This document shows, piece by piece, positions 53,500 to 63,649 of a stretch of DNA of 64,000 nt; the stretch's first letter is position 1, and every line of letters starts with the position of its first letter. Location of the stretch: NCBI RefSeq assembly GCF_001297065.1, contig NZ_LHOX01000001.1:1-64000 (forward strand), in the 5' to 3' direction. The position numbers and the translations under genes are program-made. A model generated the notes under the pieces. The model ran no database searches and was not told the origin of the DNA. It worked only from the letters and a program-made list of their open reading frames with translations. The DNA is from Enterococcus sp. RIT-PI-f. GTDB taxonomy: Bacteria; Bacillota; Bacilli; Lactobacillales; Enterococcaceae.

Positions 53500-55872
53500 A
53501 TGAAAGCAAGTATATACGAAGCACAAGAATATCTGGATAGACTAGATGGTTTTTGGCGAGCGGCAAATTATCTATCTGTGGGACAGCTTTACTTAAAAGA
53601 CAACCCACTGCTAGAAAGAAAAATCGTTAAAGATGATTTAAAGATCCATCCAATAGGACATTGGGGTACAATTGCAGGACAAAATTTCATTTATGCGCAT
53701 TTAAATCGTGTAATCCAAAAATATGAGTTGGATTTGTTGTTTCTTTCAGGGCCCGGACATGGTGGACAAGTTATGGTATCAAATGCTTATTTAGATGGTA
53801 GCTACACAGAGAAATTTCCAGCGATAACCGAAGACAAAGAGGGGATAAAAAAATTGTTCAAGCAATTTTCTTTTCCTGGAGGAATTGCTTCTCACGCAGC
53901 ACCAGAAACCCCAGGTTCGATTCATGAAGGAGGAGAATTAGGGTACGTGTTGTCTCATGCCGTAGGTGCAGTACTGGATAATCCGGAGATCATAGCTGTA
54001 CCAGTTATTGGTGATGGCGAGGCAGAAACTGGCCCTTTAGCCACTGGCTGGCTTTCCAATACCTTTATCAATCCCGTGAATGATGGGGCGATTTTACCAA
54101 TTCTTTACTTAAACGGAGGGAAAATCTCCAATCCAACGATTCTAGCTCGCAAAACCAATGAAGCATTGCAAAAATATTTTGAAGGATTGGGCTGGAAACC
54201 CTATTTTGTTGAAGGGAATGATCCAAAAAAGGTCCACAAACTTATGGCGAATGTATTAAATGAAGCGATTGAGGAAATCCAACGCATTCAAGCGGTTGCC
54301 CGTAAGAGGCCAGCTGACCAAGCGATTATGCCTCAGTGGCCGGTACTCATTTTTCGGACACCAAAAGGCTGGACTGGACCAAAAGAGTGGAACCATGGAA
54401 AAATTGAAGGAACTTTTCGAGCACATCAGGTACCGATTCCAGTAGACGCTGAACATATGGACCACGTTCAAGTATTAGAAGACTGGTTAAGGTCGTATCG
54501 TCCAGAAGATTTATTTGATTCTACTGGGCAACTAAAGCAAGAATATCGTAACATCGCACCTAACGGGGAGAAACGAATGGCTGCTGCACCCATCGCAAAT
54601 GGGGGAATAAGAACAGAAGAATTAACGCTTCCCAACTGGAAAAAATATGGGGTAGATACAACGATACCTGGATCAGTCGTTGCACAGGACATGACTGTTT
54701 TTGGAAATCAAGCGCGGGATATACTAATTGAAAACCCGAAAAATTTCCGGATTTTTGGACCAGATGAAACAAAATCGAATCGATTGAACGCCGTATTTGA
54801 GGCTACTGATCGACAATGGTTAGAGCCAATAACAAAAGAGGATGAATGGCAATCATCTGTCGGTCGAGTGATTGATGGGCAATTGTCTGAGCACCAAGCA
54901 GAAGGCTTTTTGGAAGGCTATGTATTGACCGGTAGACATGGTTTTTTTGCAAGTTATGAATCGTTTTTACGGGTGGTCGATTCTATGCTGACTCAGCATT
55001 TTAAGTGGTTAAGAAAGGCAACCGATCAATCTTGGCGCAAGGAATATCCTTCATTGAATATTATTGCAACCTCAACAGTTTTCCAACAAGATCATAATGG
55101 CTATACCCATCAAGATCCAGGGATCATTACCCATCTTGCGGAGAAAAAACCGGCATTCATTCGTGAATATCTGCCAGCAGACGCCAATACATTAATGGCA
55201 GTGATGGATCACGCCCTGAAAGAAAAACAAGTAATCAATCTGATTGTTTCCAGTAAGCATCCGCGGCCACAATTTTATTCGACGGATGAAGCAGAACTAT
55301 TGGTGAAAGAAGGCGCAAAAATCATTGAATGGGCGAGTACAACAGGTCCAAATGAACCAGACTTGGTCATTGCTGCTGCAGGAACTGAGCCCAATTTAGA
55401 AGCGCTAGCAGCTATTACACTGTTAAATGAGGCTTATCCGTCCTTAAAAATCCGGTTTATAAATGTTGTAGATATTTTAAGGTTGCGTCATCCTCTTGTG
55501 GATCCCCGCGGTTTGAAAGACGCAGAATTCGATCGTTTATTCACTAAGGATAAACCAATCATCTTTGCTTTTCATGGTTATGAAGGATTGATTCGCGACA
55601 TCTTTTTTTCCCGACATAATCACAACTTGCACATTCATGGATATCGTGAAAATGGAGATATTACAACACCATTTGATATGCGTGTTTTAAGTGAGATGGA
55701 TCGCTTCCACTTAGCAATAGCTGCGGTAAACGCGATTAATGCTAATGAGTCAACTGCCTTCATCCAAAAGATGAACGCAAAGCTTGCCTTCCATCATGAA
55801 TATATCCGAAAAAATGGTGAAGATATACCTGATGTGATAAACTGGCATTGGCAACCCTTGATTCTGGGATAA
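53500..55872 (+). CDS. xfp: Phosphoketolase (xylulose 5-P / fructose 6-P)
   Basis: 790 residues, the full length of Xfp enzymes. Thiamine diphosphate motifs: '[19 protein letters not shown]' (about 88), '[15 protein letters not shown]' (about 146) and '[15 protein letters not shown]'. C-terminal domain '[10 protein letters not shown]'-type segment (V-S-S-K-H-P-R-P). Cleaves xylulose 5-phosphate with phosphate to acetyl phosphate and glyceraldehyde 3-phosphate. Divergent from a gat-type polyol PTS with a polyol-phosphate dehydrogenase, which would feed it. Confidence 0.95.
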   Translation: MKASIYEAQEYLDRLDGFWRAANYLSVGQLYLKDNPLLERKIVKDDLKIHPIGHWGTIAGQNFIYAHLNRVIQKYELDLLFLSGPGHGGQVMVSNAYLDGSYTEKFPAITEDKEGIKKLFKQFSFPGGIASHAAPETPGSIHEGGELGYVLSHAVGAVLDNPEIIAVPVIGDGEAETGPLATGWLSNTFINPVNDGAILPILYLNGGKISNPTILARKTNEALQKYFEGLGWKPYFVEGNDPKKVHKLMANVLNEAIEEIQRIQAVARKRPADQAIMPQWPVLIFRTPKGWTGPKEWNHGKIEGTFRAHQVPIPVDAEHMDHVQVLEDWLRSYRPEDLFDSTGQLKQEYRNIAPNGEKRMAAAPIANGGIRTEELTLPNWKKYGVDTTIPGSVVAQDMTVFGNQARDILIENPKNFRIFGPDETKSNRLNAVFEATDRQWLEPITKEDEWQSSVGRVIDGQLSEHQAEGFLEGYVLTGRHGFFASYESFLRVVDSMLTQHFKWLRKATDQSWRKEYPSLNIIATSTVFQQDHNGYTHQDPGIITHLAEKKPAFIREYLPADANTLMAVMDHALKEKQVINLIVSSKHPRPQFYSTDEAELLVKEGAKIIEWASTTGPNEPDLVIAAAGTEPNLEALAAITLLNEAYPSLKIRFINVVDILRLRHPLVDPRGLKDAEFDRLFTKDKPIIFAFHGYEGLIRDIFFSRHNHNLHIHGYRENGDITTPFDMRVLSEMDRFHLAIAAVNAINANESTAFIQKMNAKLAFHHEYIRKNGEDIPDVINWHWQPLILG

Positions 55873-55919
55873 AAAATGGTTCTGTTGAAAGTTTGAAAGT
55901 AAATCAAACTTGAACGTTT

Positions 55920-56162
55920 CTAATTCTTATTTAAACAGCAATGCCAAATAGTATTTGTATTTCTATGCAAACCAAAAAGCCGAAACGAGTTCTTTCTTTT
56001 CGGCTTTTTGGCTCTATATTTTTCAACTTCTTGAACCCATCGATACAAGCTATTCGCGTGAACTTCTAGCTGTAGGCTAACTTTTTTAACAGAAAATTTT
56101 TCTTCCGTCACTAGTTTTACAACGCCGATTTTAAATGCTTTATCAAATGAACGTCTTGGCAT
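55920..56162 (-). pseudogene. IS3-family OrfA remnant fused to a terminator sequence
   Basis: The first ~47 residues (MPRRSFDKAFKIGVVKLVTE, then HANSLYRWVQEVEKY) are a typical IS3-family OrfA HTH. After 'VEKY' the frame runs into the hairpin of the phosphoketolase terminator and loses similarity, so the rest of OrfA and all of OrfB are deleted. No ribosome site of note. Confidence 0.8.
55972..56011 (+). terminator. Phosphoketolase terminator
   Basis: CCAAAAAGCCGAAA (55972-55985) pairs with TTTCGGCTTTTTGG (55998-56011), 14-bp stem with U-tract on its 3' arm, 100 nt after the xfp stop. Confidence 0.85.
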
Positions 56163-56334
56163 AATCTAGATCTTCGCCTGCCCTTAATTCTTTGTCTAGT
56201 TTATTATACCAACTCCAGATTTATCCACTCCCAAAAAGTCTAACTTTTAGGGTCACTACATTAACTTGAATACAACAAGAGGTGCTTCTATATTTTACCT
56301 CAGTTTAGCGGGTCGCTTCCAAATTCACTGGATA
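56163..56334. other. Spacer between the IS3 remnant and the LacI gene
   Basis: No gene or clear terminator hairpin is visible. The first bases resemble an IS3 end (leader of OrfA). Confidence 0.3.
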
Positions 56335-57303
56335 TTATTTAGTAGTGCCGCCTTCAGCAAATTTCACCGGCAAAACCGTACGTTTTTCAACCTCTTTGCC
56401 TTCAATCACATCTAAAAGCAGTTCTACAGCCTGGATGGCCATGTCCTGAATAGGTTGCACAATCGTTGAGACCAGATAATCTTCCTCCGCTCTAATGCGC
56501 TGCCCATCAAATCCAATCACTTGGACATCTTGAGGTACCCTTCGCCCCATTTTAGACAGCACTCGGCATACTTCTAAAGCCATTGAATCATTGATTGTAA
56601 AAATGCCATCGATCAATGGATGGGTAGTCAAAAATGCTGTGATCTGTTCCTCAATACATGCAATCGGTTCGAGCATATTTAACACATCATACCTGATTCC
56701 ATAACGTTCACAAGACAATTCAAAAAATTTACGGCGATTTTTTGTTTCATTCGGTGTATCTTGATATCCACCAATATATGCTAAGTGGTGGCACTGCCTG
56801 TCTAGCAACTCTTTAACAGCCAATTCCCCTCCAGCTGCATTGTCAGATGTCACATAGATTACATCTTCAGTAAAATAACGATCAATACTTACAAAAGGAA
56901 GATTGCTAGAAATATATTCATCAATATCAGAATAGGTGATACCAATGATGCCATCCACTTTATTTTGCATGACCATTTGGATATATTCTCGCTCTTTCTC
57001 TGAATTTCCATTAGAATTACAAAGATAGAGTTTATAATGATTTCTTTCTAAATGACTTTCAACATGCAAAGCAAATTCTGAAAAAAAAGGGTGCCATACA
57101 CTAGGCAAAATTAAGGCGATCGTATTGGTTTTATTTGTCTTTAATCCTCTTGCATAAATGTCTGGTTGATAGTTTAAAGACTTGATAGCAGTTTCCACTT
57201 TTTCTCGTGTGGATTGCTTCACAGATCCATTATTTAGCACTCTTGATACAGTTCCTACACCAACACCCGCTAGCTTAGCAACTTCTTTCATCGTAGCTTT
57301 CAC
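56335..57303 (-). CDS. LacI/GalR-family repressor (ScrR-like)
   Basis: 322 residues. N-terminal HTH 'TMKEVAKLAGVGVGTVSRVL' and hinge 'NYQPDIYARGLK', then a periplasmic-binding-like effector domain. GTG at 57303 with AGGGG upstream is taken as the start; the longer frame has no site. It is the last gene of the ABC-GH32-ROK operon and probably represses it at the two GAAACGTTTC operators upstream of the first gene, with sucrose, fructose or a phosphate as inducer. Confidence 0.88.
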   Translation of the reverse strand: MKATMKEVAKLAGVGVGTVSRVLNNGSVKQSTREKVETAIKSLNYQPDIYARGLKTNKTNTIALILPSVWHPFFSEFALHVESHLERNHYKLYLCNSNGNSEKEREYIQMVMQNKVDGIIGITYSDIDEYISSNLPFVSIDRYFTEDVIYVTSDNAAGGELAVKELLDRQCHHLAYIGGYQDTPNETKNRRKFFELSCERYGIRYDVLNMLEPIACIEEQITAFLTTHPLIDGIFTINDSMALEVCRVLSKMGRRVPQDVQVIGFDGQRIRAEEDYLVSTIVQPIQDMAIQAVELLLDVIEGKEVEKRTVLPVKFAEGGTTK

Positions 57304-57356
57304 AAAATCCCCTCGCAATCTCTACGATTTATTATAATAGAGCAAGACGCAAAAGA

Positions 57357-58235
57357 CTAGTCCGGGATAAGTGGTCTCTCTGTCTGTTTAGCTAGTGCAA
57401 GGCATCCCAAAACGCCTTGCTGGTCATTTAACGCTGCCAATCTCAAGTAAGAATCTTGATCTCCTATTTTCTTATACGCATGATTTAGTTCATCAAATGC
57501 ACTTTTGATTCTTGGTAATAAATGTGTTTGCTTAAAAACACCACCCCCAAACAAAATAACTTCAGGGTCTAATGTCAAACTCGCATTATACACAGATTGT
57601 GCCAAATAATTTGCCACATATGTCCAATGTTCATCCTCTTTTGAGATAAGCTTTCCTAATTTTCCAGTACGTTTTTCTAATGCAGGACCACTGACCATGC
57701 CTTCTAAACAATCACCATGAAAAGGACAAATACCTTCAAAATCATCGCCATCCATTCTGCGTATGATGACATGTCCCATTTCAGGATGTGCAGCACCTTG
57801 AACGAATGTACCTTGATTGATTGCACCGGCACCAACACCTGTGCCAACAGTATAATACAAGCAGCTACGCACATGTTTCGCAGCCCCATATAAGTATTCA
57901 CCTAAACACGAAGCATTGACATCTGTCGTTAATGTAACTTGATTGCAAATATGTTGTTTCAAGTAGCTAAGCAAATCAAAAAATTGCCAATCAACTTTTG
58001 GTGTATTGGTGATCCAACCATAAGTAGAAGATTTCGGATCCAGATCTAATGGTCCAAAACTCCCAACACCTAATCCTTTCAATCTATATTGCTTGAAAAA
58101 TGTCTGCACAGCGCTGAGCGTTTTTTCTGGAGTCTCTGTAGGAAGCGAAACTTGCTCAATTATTTGGTTTTCTTGATCCGCTACTGCCAATACAAACTTT
58201 GTGCCTCCTGCTTCGATTGCGCCATAGTACGTCAT
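57357..58235 (-). CDS. scrK: ROK-family fructokinase
   Basis: 292 residues. 'IEAGGTKFVLAV' (ATP-binding, about 6-17), 'YTVGTGVGAGAINQG', and the zinc-binding set His in 'HPEMGHVIIRR' with 'CPFHGDCLEGMVSGPAL'. Phosphorylates the fructose released by the GH32 enzyme to fructose 6-phosphate. Its ATG overlaps the GH32 stop (GTATGA). Confidence 0.9.
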   Translation of the reverse strand: MTYYGAIEAGGTKFVLAVADQENQIIEQVSLPTETPEKTLSAVQTFFKQYRLKGLGVGSFGPLDLDPKSSTYGWITNTPKVDWQFFDLLSYLKQHICNQVTLTTDVNASCLGEYLYGAAKHVRSCLYYTVGTGVGAGAINQGTFVQGAAHPEMGHVIIRRMDGDDFEGICPFHGDCLEGMVSGPALEKRTGKLGKLISKEDEHWTYVANYLAQSVYNASLTLDPEVILFGGGVFKQTHLLPRIKSAFDELNHAYKKIGDQDSYLRLAALNDQQGVLGCLALAKQTERPLIPD

Positions 58236-59710
58236 ACTATCACCTGACCTATATCCAACTGTTGAATTATTGCATTTCCAGTTGCTGAGAAAATTAAATC
58301 TTTATTCTTTTCTTCTTCATAGAAAGTAGTTGTTATGGTTTCTTGCCCACTAATAAAGACTTCGATCGACGATGTATCACGAAAAATCTCTAACGTTAGA
58401 CAATCTTCTATTAAAGGAGTCTGGATCGTTCTTTGTGTCAGTATTGGCTGTTCATCTCCTGAGATCACATGGCCAACGTTCTCTCGTGACAACGTCAACG
58501 CTTCTTTGTCATAAGAATAGCTCAATTGCAATCCAGCCAAGGTGAACGTAAATTCTCTTGCTTCGTTTAGCTGAATAACTAGGCGCAAATATGTGTTGTC
58601 TTCTATTACGCGTCGATACACAATCGGATGTTCATTAACTATTATTTGTTCTTCATTTAATTGAAGGTCTAACGCATCATGGATTTGGGCAAAGGGTTCT
58701 TGCACCAAGCGCTCATTTCTTACATGTAAGGTCCGCGGCAATGTCATTGATCCAGCCCACCGATGGCCTAATACATGGGTTGGCAGTGTTCTGGCCCACA
58801 TTTGCATCCACGCTATCATGATTCGTTGATTGTCGGCACCGAGCGTCGTTTGTGGCGCGTAAAAATCTAACCCAAAATCGATTTCATGGGACGTTTCTAC
58901 CTCTAGTTTACCAGTCTGCCAATCCATTTTTCCGATACATGCCATCGTAGAACTGATATTATGGTATTCATAACCATTCTTTTCAATCTGGATTGGTGAC
59001 AAAATCAATACATCTTTACCATCTAAATGAAATAAATCCGGACACTCCCACATGATTCCTTGAGATGCATCCCCCTCCAGAAGAACGGAGTAAAACTGCC
59101 AGTTGATACAATCTTCTGATGAAAAGAGAAGAATACGCCCTCGATCATGTTCAGTCTTAGTGGCTACAACAGCAAAATATGTTTCACCATGTACAAAGAC
59201 TTTTGGATCACGAAAATCATGAATGCTCCCTTCCTTGCCAAGAATCGATTCTCCAATAACCGGATTATTCTCTAACTTTTCAAAGTGGATACCATCTTTA
59301 GACATAGCAATACATTGTGTTTGGTACGTTTTGCCCTCTTCTATCCTATGTCCTGTATACATAAGGTAGAGCAAACCATCTTTTTCGAGCGCACTTCCTG
59401 AAAAACAACCATCTTTGTCATACCACTGATCAGGCGCCAGTGCGACTGGTAAATGTTCCCAATGTATCATATCCGTTGATTTGGCATGTCCCCAGTGCAT
59501 CGGTCCCCACTGACTATCATAAGGATAATACTGATAAAATAAATGGTATGCGCCTTGAAAAAAAATGAACCCATTCGGATCATTTATCCAACCAATCGGC
59601 GCCATCAGATGATACTGATGGCGGTATTGCTGGTTCACTTGATGTTTGGATTGCGCAATGAAGTGATTTGCCTGTTCTATCGTGTCTTTCCGTTTCTCTG
59701 TCAAATTCAT
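58232..59710 (-). CDS. GH32 beta-fructosidase (sucrose/fructan hydrolase)
   Basis: 492 residues. GH32 triad: nucleophile Asp in 'GWINDPNGFIFF' (about 44), 'FRDPKVF' (RDP) and acid/base Glu in 'WECPDLFHLDG'. Five-bladed propeller followed by a beta-sandwich (about 350-490). No signal peptide, so it acts in the cytosol on imported sugar. Because the partner transporter is an ABC importer (no phosphorylation), free sucrose or short fructo-oligosaccharides are the likely substrates rather than sucrose 6-phosphate. Overlaps the preceding gene by 4 bp. Confidence 0.92.
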   Translation of the reverse strand: MNLTEKRKDTIEQANHFIAQSKHQVNQQYRHQYHLMAPIGWINDPNGFIFFQGAYHLFYQYYPYDSQWGPMHWGHAKSTDMIHWEHLPVALAPDQWYDKDGCFSGSALEKDGLLYLMYTGHRIEEGKTYQTQCIAMSKDGIHFEKLENNPVIGESILGKEGSIHDFRDPKVFVHGETYFAVVATKTEHDRGRILLFSSEDCINWQFYSVLLEGDASQGIMWECPDLFHLDGKDVLILSPIQIEKNGYEYHNISSTMACIGKMDWQTGKLEVETSHEIDFGLDFYAPQTTLGADNQRIMIAWMQMWARTLPTHVLGHRWAGSMTLPRTLHVRNERLVQEPFAQIHDALDLQLNEEQIIVNEHPIVYRRVIEDNTYLRLVIQLNEAREFTFTLAGLQLSYSYDKEALTLSRENVGHVISGDEQPILTQRTIQTPLIEDCLTLEIFRDTSSIEVFISGQETITTTFYEEEKNKDLIFSATGNAIIQQLDIGQVIV

Positions 59711-61320
59711 TCAGTCCCTTTAATAAAATTATCATAACCGGTTTGCTTGATTTCAAGCCATTCTTCTATTCCCACTCTACTCAACTCAGCCAAGTAATCT
59801 GACCACTCATCATCAATATTGCCATTCGTAATCCATTCTGCACGCTTGCGGTAAATATAATCCCACATATCTGTTTCTATTTTTGCCAGTCGATCTGTTT
59901 GATCCTTTTCCATAAAAACTTTTGGATAGATATTTTCATTATTGATATAAGGCAAATAAGTAGCATGCATCAAATCTAAGCGCCACTGTGCATCGTCGGG
60001 CATTGTCGTAACCGTGCCATAATAGGTGTTCAACACAGCCAAAGGTCCGGCTGCTTCAGTTTTTTGTCTCAATTCCCCTGGCGCGACTCCATCCAAAGGC
60101 AGATGGTGTAACATCCCATCTTTCAGCTCAAAAATATTTGCTTGTTCTGTGTCTCCATATGTTCCCCAGTTATTTTGTACAGACTGTAATGGCTCATACA
60201 TTTTGTCGACCCATTTAGCTGTCAGTTCTAAGTTCTTATTCGCACTAGTGATCACGAACCGATCCCTTGAAAAGCCGACACCATTTGTTCTCGTCACATG
60301 TTTTCGCCCATCCGGCCCTGCTAATACCGGCAGTACATCATATTGGTCATTGTCTCCAGTCACATTGGTCTTATCCCAAGTAAAATACACACCATATTTT
60401 TGTTCTTTTCCTTTTGCGACGTACGTATTCCAATCCTGCTCAAAAGCCTCATTGTCGATCAAGCCTTTTTGATACATTTCATTAAAGTAAGCGATTGCCT
60501 CTTTGTATCCGTCTTTATCCGCAGTAAACTGCACATTGCCATCATTGTCGACGATCAAATGATCATCATTGTCCCCTTCACCAAAGGCAGCAAAAAGCAT
60601 TTTCAAGTCTTCATTTCCACCATCATTGATAAATGAAAAGGGAATCTCATCTGCTTCTCCGTTTCCATTAGGATCTTCTGTCTTGAACGCCTCTAATACG
60701 GTCATCAATTCCTCCGTTGTCGTCGGCATATCTAATCCTAAATTGTCCAACCATTCTACATTGATCCATGCCATGTCATTGACCGTATGGATCGATTCCT
60801 TTCCCTCACCCAATTCTTCAATCCATGGAAAAGAATAGATATGACCATCTGGTGCTGTAGATAATTGACGATATTCAGGGTACTCGTCAAATATTTTTTT
60901 CAAATTCGGCATATACTGGTCAATCAAATCTTCAACCGGCACAATCACACCACTTTCTGCCCAATTAAGTAAGTCATAGTCCCCGGCGCCAGCATTAAAT
61001 ATTGCATCTGGTAAATCTCCACTTGCAATATCTAGATTTCTTTTTTCCGCAAAATCAGCTTTATAGTTGGTCCAATCTATATGAACATTGGTGTCCTCTT
61101 CAATTCTTTGAAAAATCAATTTTTCATTGGGATCATTTGGTGCGAGTGCTGCACTTTGCGACATCATTTTTAATGTCACATTTTCAGCAAGCGGAAAACT
61201 GATATCTGCTAGCTCATAATCTGGGCTTGACTTTGCGCTGTCCTTTGAACCGCCTCCACAACCAGCCAAAAGCAATGAACCTGTTACTAATGTGGTGATC
61301 ATTCTTGCATTCCTTTTCAT
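59707..61320 (-). CDS. ABC sugar-binding lipoprotein (LipO-type)
   Basis: 537 residues with a lipoprotein signal ('MITTLVTGSLLLAGCGGG', lipid-Cys at about 20). The rest is an extracellular solute-binding protein of the large type that pairs with LplB/YtcP permeases. Start ATG at 61320 has an AGGAGAG site. Its first 20 residues fit exactly, while the longer frame lacks a signal. In context it binds a fructoside. Confidence 0.88.
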   Translation of the reverse strand: MKRNARMITTLVTGSLLLAGCGGGSKDSAKSSPDYELADISFPLAENVTLKMMSQSAALAPNDPNEKLIFQRIEEDTNVHIDWTNYKADFAEKRNLDIASGDLPDAIFNAGAGDYDLLNWAESGVIVPVEDLIDQYMPNLKKIFDEYPEYRQLSTAPDGHIYSFPWIEELGEGKESIHTVNDMAWINVEWLDNLGLDMPTTTEELMTVLEAFKTEDPNGNGEADEIPFSFINDGGNEDLKMLFAAFGEGDNDDHLIVDNDGNVQFTADKDGYKEAIAYFNEMYQKGLIDNEAFEQDWNTYVAKGKEQKYGVYFTWDKTNVTGDNDQYDVLPVLAGPDGRKHVTRTNGVGFSRDRFVITSANKNLELTAKWVDKMYEPLQSVQNNWGTYGDTEQANIFELKDGMLHHLPLDGVAPGELRQKTEAAGPLAVLNTYYGTVTTMPDDAQWRLDLMHATYLPYINNENIYPKVFMEKDQTDRLAKIETDMWDYIYRKRAEWITNGNIDDEWSDYLAELSRVGIEEWLEIKQTGYDNFIKGTE

Positions 61321-61385
61321 TTGTTTCTCTCCTTTAAAAAAATTTTTATTTTGATGACTTCTTGATATAAACCATACATCCATAT

Positions 61386-62273
61386 CTATCCTTTGACCGA
61401 ACCAACCAATACGCCTTTATCAAAATACTTTTGAAAGAATGGATACATGACGATCAATGGCAAACTCGAGATAACTATGGTGGCATATTTGATCAATTCA
61501 GCGATTTGTTTCATTTCAGCCATGGCTGTATTTGAGCCTACCATATCTTGAGAAGGCTGGTTTTGAATCAGTATGTTCCTTAAAACTAACTGTAAAGGTT
61601 CTAAATTGGGATTCTTTATATAGATCATGGCATCAAAATAGGCATTCCATTGCCCCACAAACGCATATAGAAATAACACGAACATTATTGGTTTTGCTAA
61701 AGGCAGCATAATTTTAAACAAAATTTGCAAGTCATTGGCGCCATCGATCGTGGCAGCCTCAGATAGTTCTTTCGGCAAACTCATGAAGTATGTCCGCGCC
61801 AATATGATATTCCAAACATTGATTGCCCCAGGAACGATCAAGGACCAAACGGTATCTAACATTCCTAAATTTTTGATCAATAAATAGGTTGGAATCAATC
61901 CCCCACCAACAAACATGGTAATGATGAAGAAAATCATGATGACCCTACGACCCACTAAATCTGGTTTCGACAGCGGATATGCCGTAATCATTGTAATGAA
62001 TACTGTCAGGAAGCTGAAACTAAACGAATAGAACAATGAATTGAGGAATCCTCTTAAAATAGCATCATCAGCAAACACACGACTATACCCTTGCGTCGTC
62101 CAATCTTTAGGATTAAAACTGATCCCCTGATTGATTAAAGTAGCCGGATCCATGAATGAGGCTACCACCACGTATACCAGTGGCACTAGCGTGATTATCA
62201 CCAAAAACCCAACAATAATACGATTGACCCAGAGCAACTGCCTGTCTATCTTCGTATACATAGTAAGATTCAT
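61386..62273 (-). CDS. ABC sugar permease, YtcP/LplC type
   Basis: 295 residues, six membrane segments and the EAA loop 'LPKELSEAATIDGANDLQIL'. Partner of the LplB-type permease upstream (11 nt apart). No ATPase gene in the operon, so an MsmK-like shared ATPase must energise it. Confidence 0.9.
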   Translation of the reverse strand: MNLTMYTKIDRQLLWVNRIIVGFLVIITLVPLVYVVVASFMDPATLINQGISFNPKDWTTQGYSRVFADDAILRGFLNSLFYSFSFSFLTVFITMITAYPLSKPDLVGRRVIMIFFIITMFVGGGLIPTYLLIKNLGMLDTVWSLIVPGAINVWNIILARTYFMSLPKELSEAATIDGANDLQILFKIMLPLAKPIMFVLFLYAFVGQWNAYFDAMIYIKNPNLEPLQLVLRNILIQNQPSQDMVGSNTAMAEMKQIAELIKYATIVISSLPLIVMYPFFQKYFDKGVLVGSVKG

Positions 62274-62284
62274 TTTATTTCCCC

Positions 62285-63262
62285 CTATAAGCCTTCGCCG
62301 TCATTTATTTTTTTAGTCATTCCATTGACAAGCAATAAAAGTACTACGTTGATGATCATATTAAATAACCCCACGGCTGCTGAGTACGCATAATCACCAG
62401 ATTGCAACCCTATTTTGTATACGTATGTCGAAATAATCTCTGAAGTTGGAATATTCATTGACGTTTGCATCAAGTAAGCTTTCTCGTAACCAACATTCAT
62501 GATATTTCCTGCTGATAAAATAAAATTGATAACCATAACAGGTCTAAGCGCGGGCAAATCAATAAACCAAATTTTTTGCAGGATATTTGCGCCATCGATA
62601 TTTGCAGCTTCATATAAATCTGAACTAATGCCAGCTAAAGTCGCTGTATATAGTATTGAAGCCCAACCCATCCCTTGCCAAATACCAGAAAGAATGTAAA
62701 TTGTTCGAAAATAATCAGGGTTTGACATAAACATAATAGACTGTCCTGTGAATTTTTCGACGAGCCCGTTAATTGGACCATTTGCAGATAAGAACAAAAA
62801 GAGCATCCCTACTATAATGACGACAGAAATGAAATTAGGCGCATAAAGTATCAATTGGATTTTTTGTTTGATTTTTTTATTGAGAATTTGATTTAATGAC
62901 AATGCCAACAGTATGGGAGGAAAAAAGCCCAATATCAGTCCATAAACACTAATTTTCAAAGTATTGGTTAACAAGACTGAAAAGTTAGGTGAAGAGATAA
63001 ATGTTCGAAAATGCGCTAAGCCAACCCAGGGACTTTCCCAAATGCCCAGCATTGGGTTGTAATCTTTGAACGCAATGATGGCGCCATACATTGGGAAATA
63101 ACGAAAAACAATTGTAAGTAAAATGCCTGGTACCATGAGTAAATAAAGCCACTTGTCTTTTGCTACTTTTTTTCTGAACTTTTGCCATTTTTCTTTTTTT
63201 CTATCAGGATTAGGTATGGCTCGTTTTCGTCCCGAAAACTGTTCCTTTATCACTTTTTCCAT
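62285..63262 (-). CDS. ABC sugar permease, LplB type
   Basis: 325 residues, six membrane segments, EAA loop 'SSDLYEAANIDGANILQKIW'. The ATG at 63262 follows AGGGGG; two upstream in-frame ATGs lie in the operator region without a site. First gene of the operon. Confidence 0.9.
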   Translation of the reverse strand: MEKVIKEQFSGRKRAIPNPDRKKEKWQKFRKKVAKDKWLYLLMVPGILLTIVFRYFPMYGAIIAFKDYNPMLGIWESPWVGLAHFRTFISSPNFSVLLTNTLKISVYGLILGFFPPILLALSLNQILNKKIKQKIQLILYAPNFISVVIIVGMLFLFLSANGPINGLVEKFTGQSIMFMSNPDYFRTIYILSGIWQGMGWASILYTATLAGISSDLYEAANIDGANILQKIWFIDLPALRPVMVINFILSAGNIMNVGYEKAYLMQTSMNIPTSEIISTYVYKIGLQSGDYAYSAAVGLFNMIINVVLLLLVNGMTKKINDGEGL

Positions 63263-63279
63263 ATAGATCCCCCTTTTTA

Positions 63280-63289
63280 GAAACGTTTC
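63280..63289. promoter_or_regulatory. Operator O1 (GAAACGTTTC)
   Basis: Perfect LacI-family palindrome 18 bp before the LplB-type coding start, in the leader of the operon. Confidence 0.75.
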
Positions 63290-63332
63290 CATTTTTGACT
63301 TTTTAAAAAAGGAAACCTCCCAACGCAAAAGT

Positions 63333-63344
63333 GGAAACGTTTCC
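63333..63344. promoter_or_regulatory. Operator O2 (GGAAACGTTTCC)
   Basis: Perfect 12-bp palindrome 54 bp (about five helical turns) from O1, lying just downstream of the promoter. Two face-matched sites suggest looping by the LacI-family repressor; CcpA might also bind, since cre and ScrR sites are alike. Confidence 0.8.
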
Positions 63345-63358
63345 CTTTTTCTGCTTTT

Positions 63359-63387
63359 AGATTAGCACGCCTTCTTTTTCATGTCAA
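63359..63387 (-). promoter_or_regulatory. Sigma-A promoter of the ABC-GH32 operon
   Basis: On the minus strand -35 TTGACA (63387-63382), 17-nt spacer, -10 TAATCT (63364-63359). O2 covers about +8 to +20 of the transcript. Confidence 0.85.
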
Positions 63388-63649
63388 TATCAAAATGTAT
63401 ATTGATAGTACAAAAATTTATAATTGTACAAAATCTATCGCTACGTCTGCCTTTCTTTTTGATTTTCCAGTCATTTCCCATCAAAGTATTTTTCTTGAGT
63501 ATTCCCACTGATACGCTCATCAATTTTAACTAAAGGTCATCAAAAAACGAATCTTATCTGTCTCACATCAAACCCTGCTTTTTAAACCAGCGACTTTTTG
63601 CTATACTGAGTAAGCATATTTGAAATTATTTGTTGTTTATGGAGGAATC
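63388..63649. other. Intergenic region before the MATE gene
   Basis: Divergent promoter region; AT-rich, no gene. A GGAGG site (63641-63645) serves the MATE gene. No clear terminator or riboswitch is seen. Confidence 0.5.
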
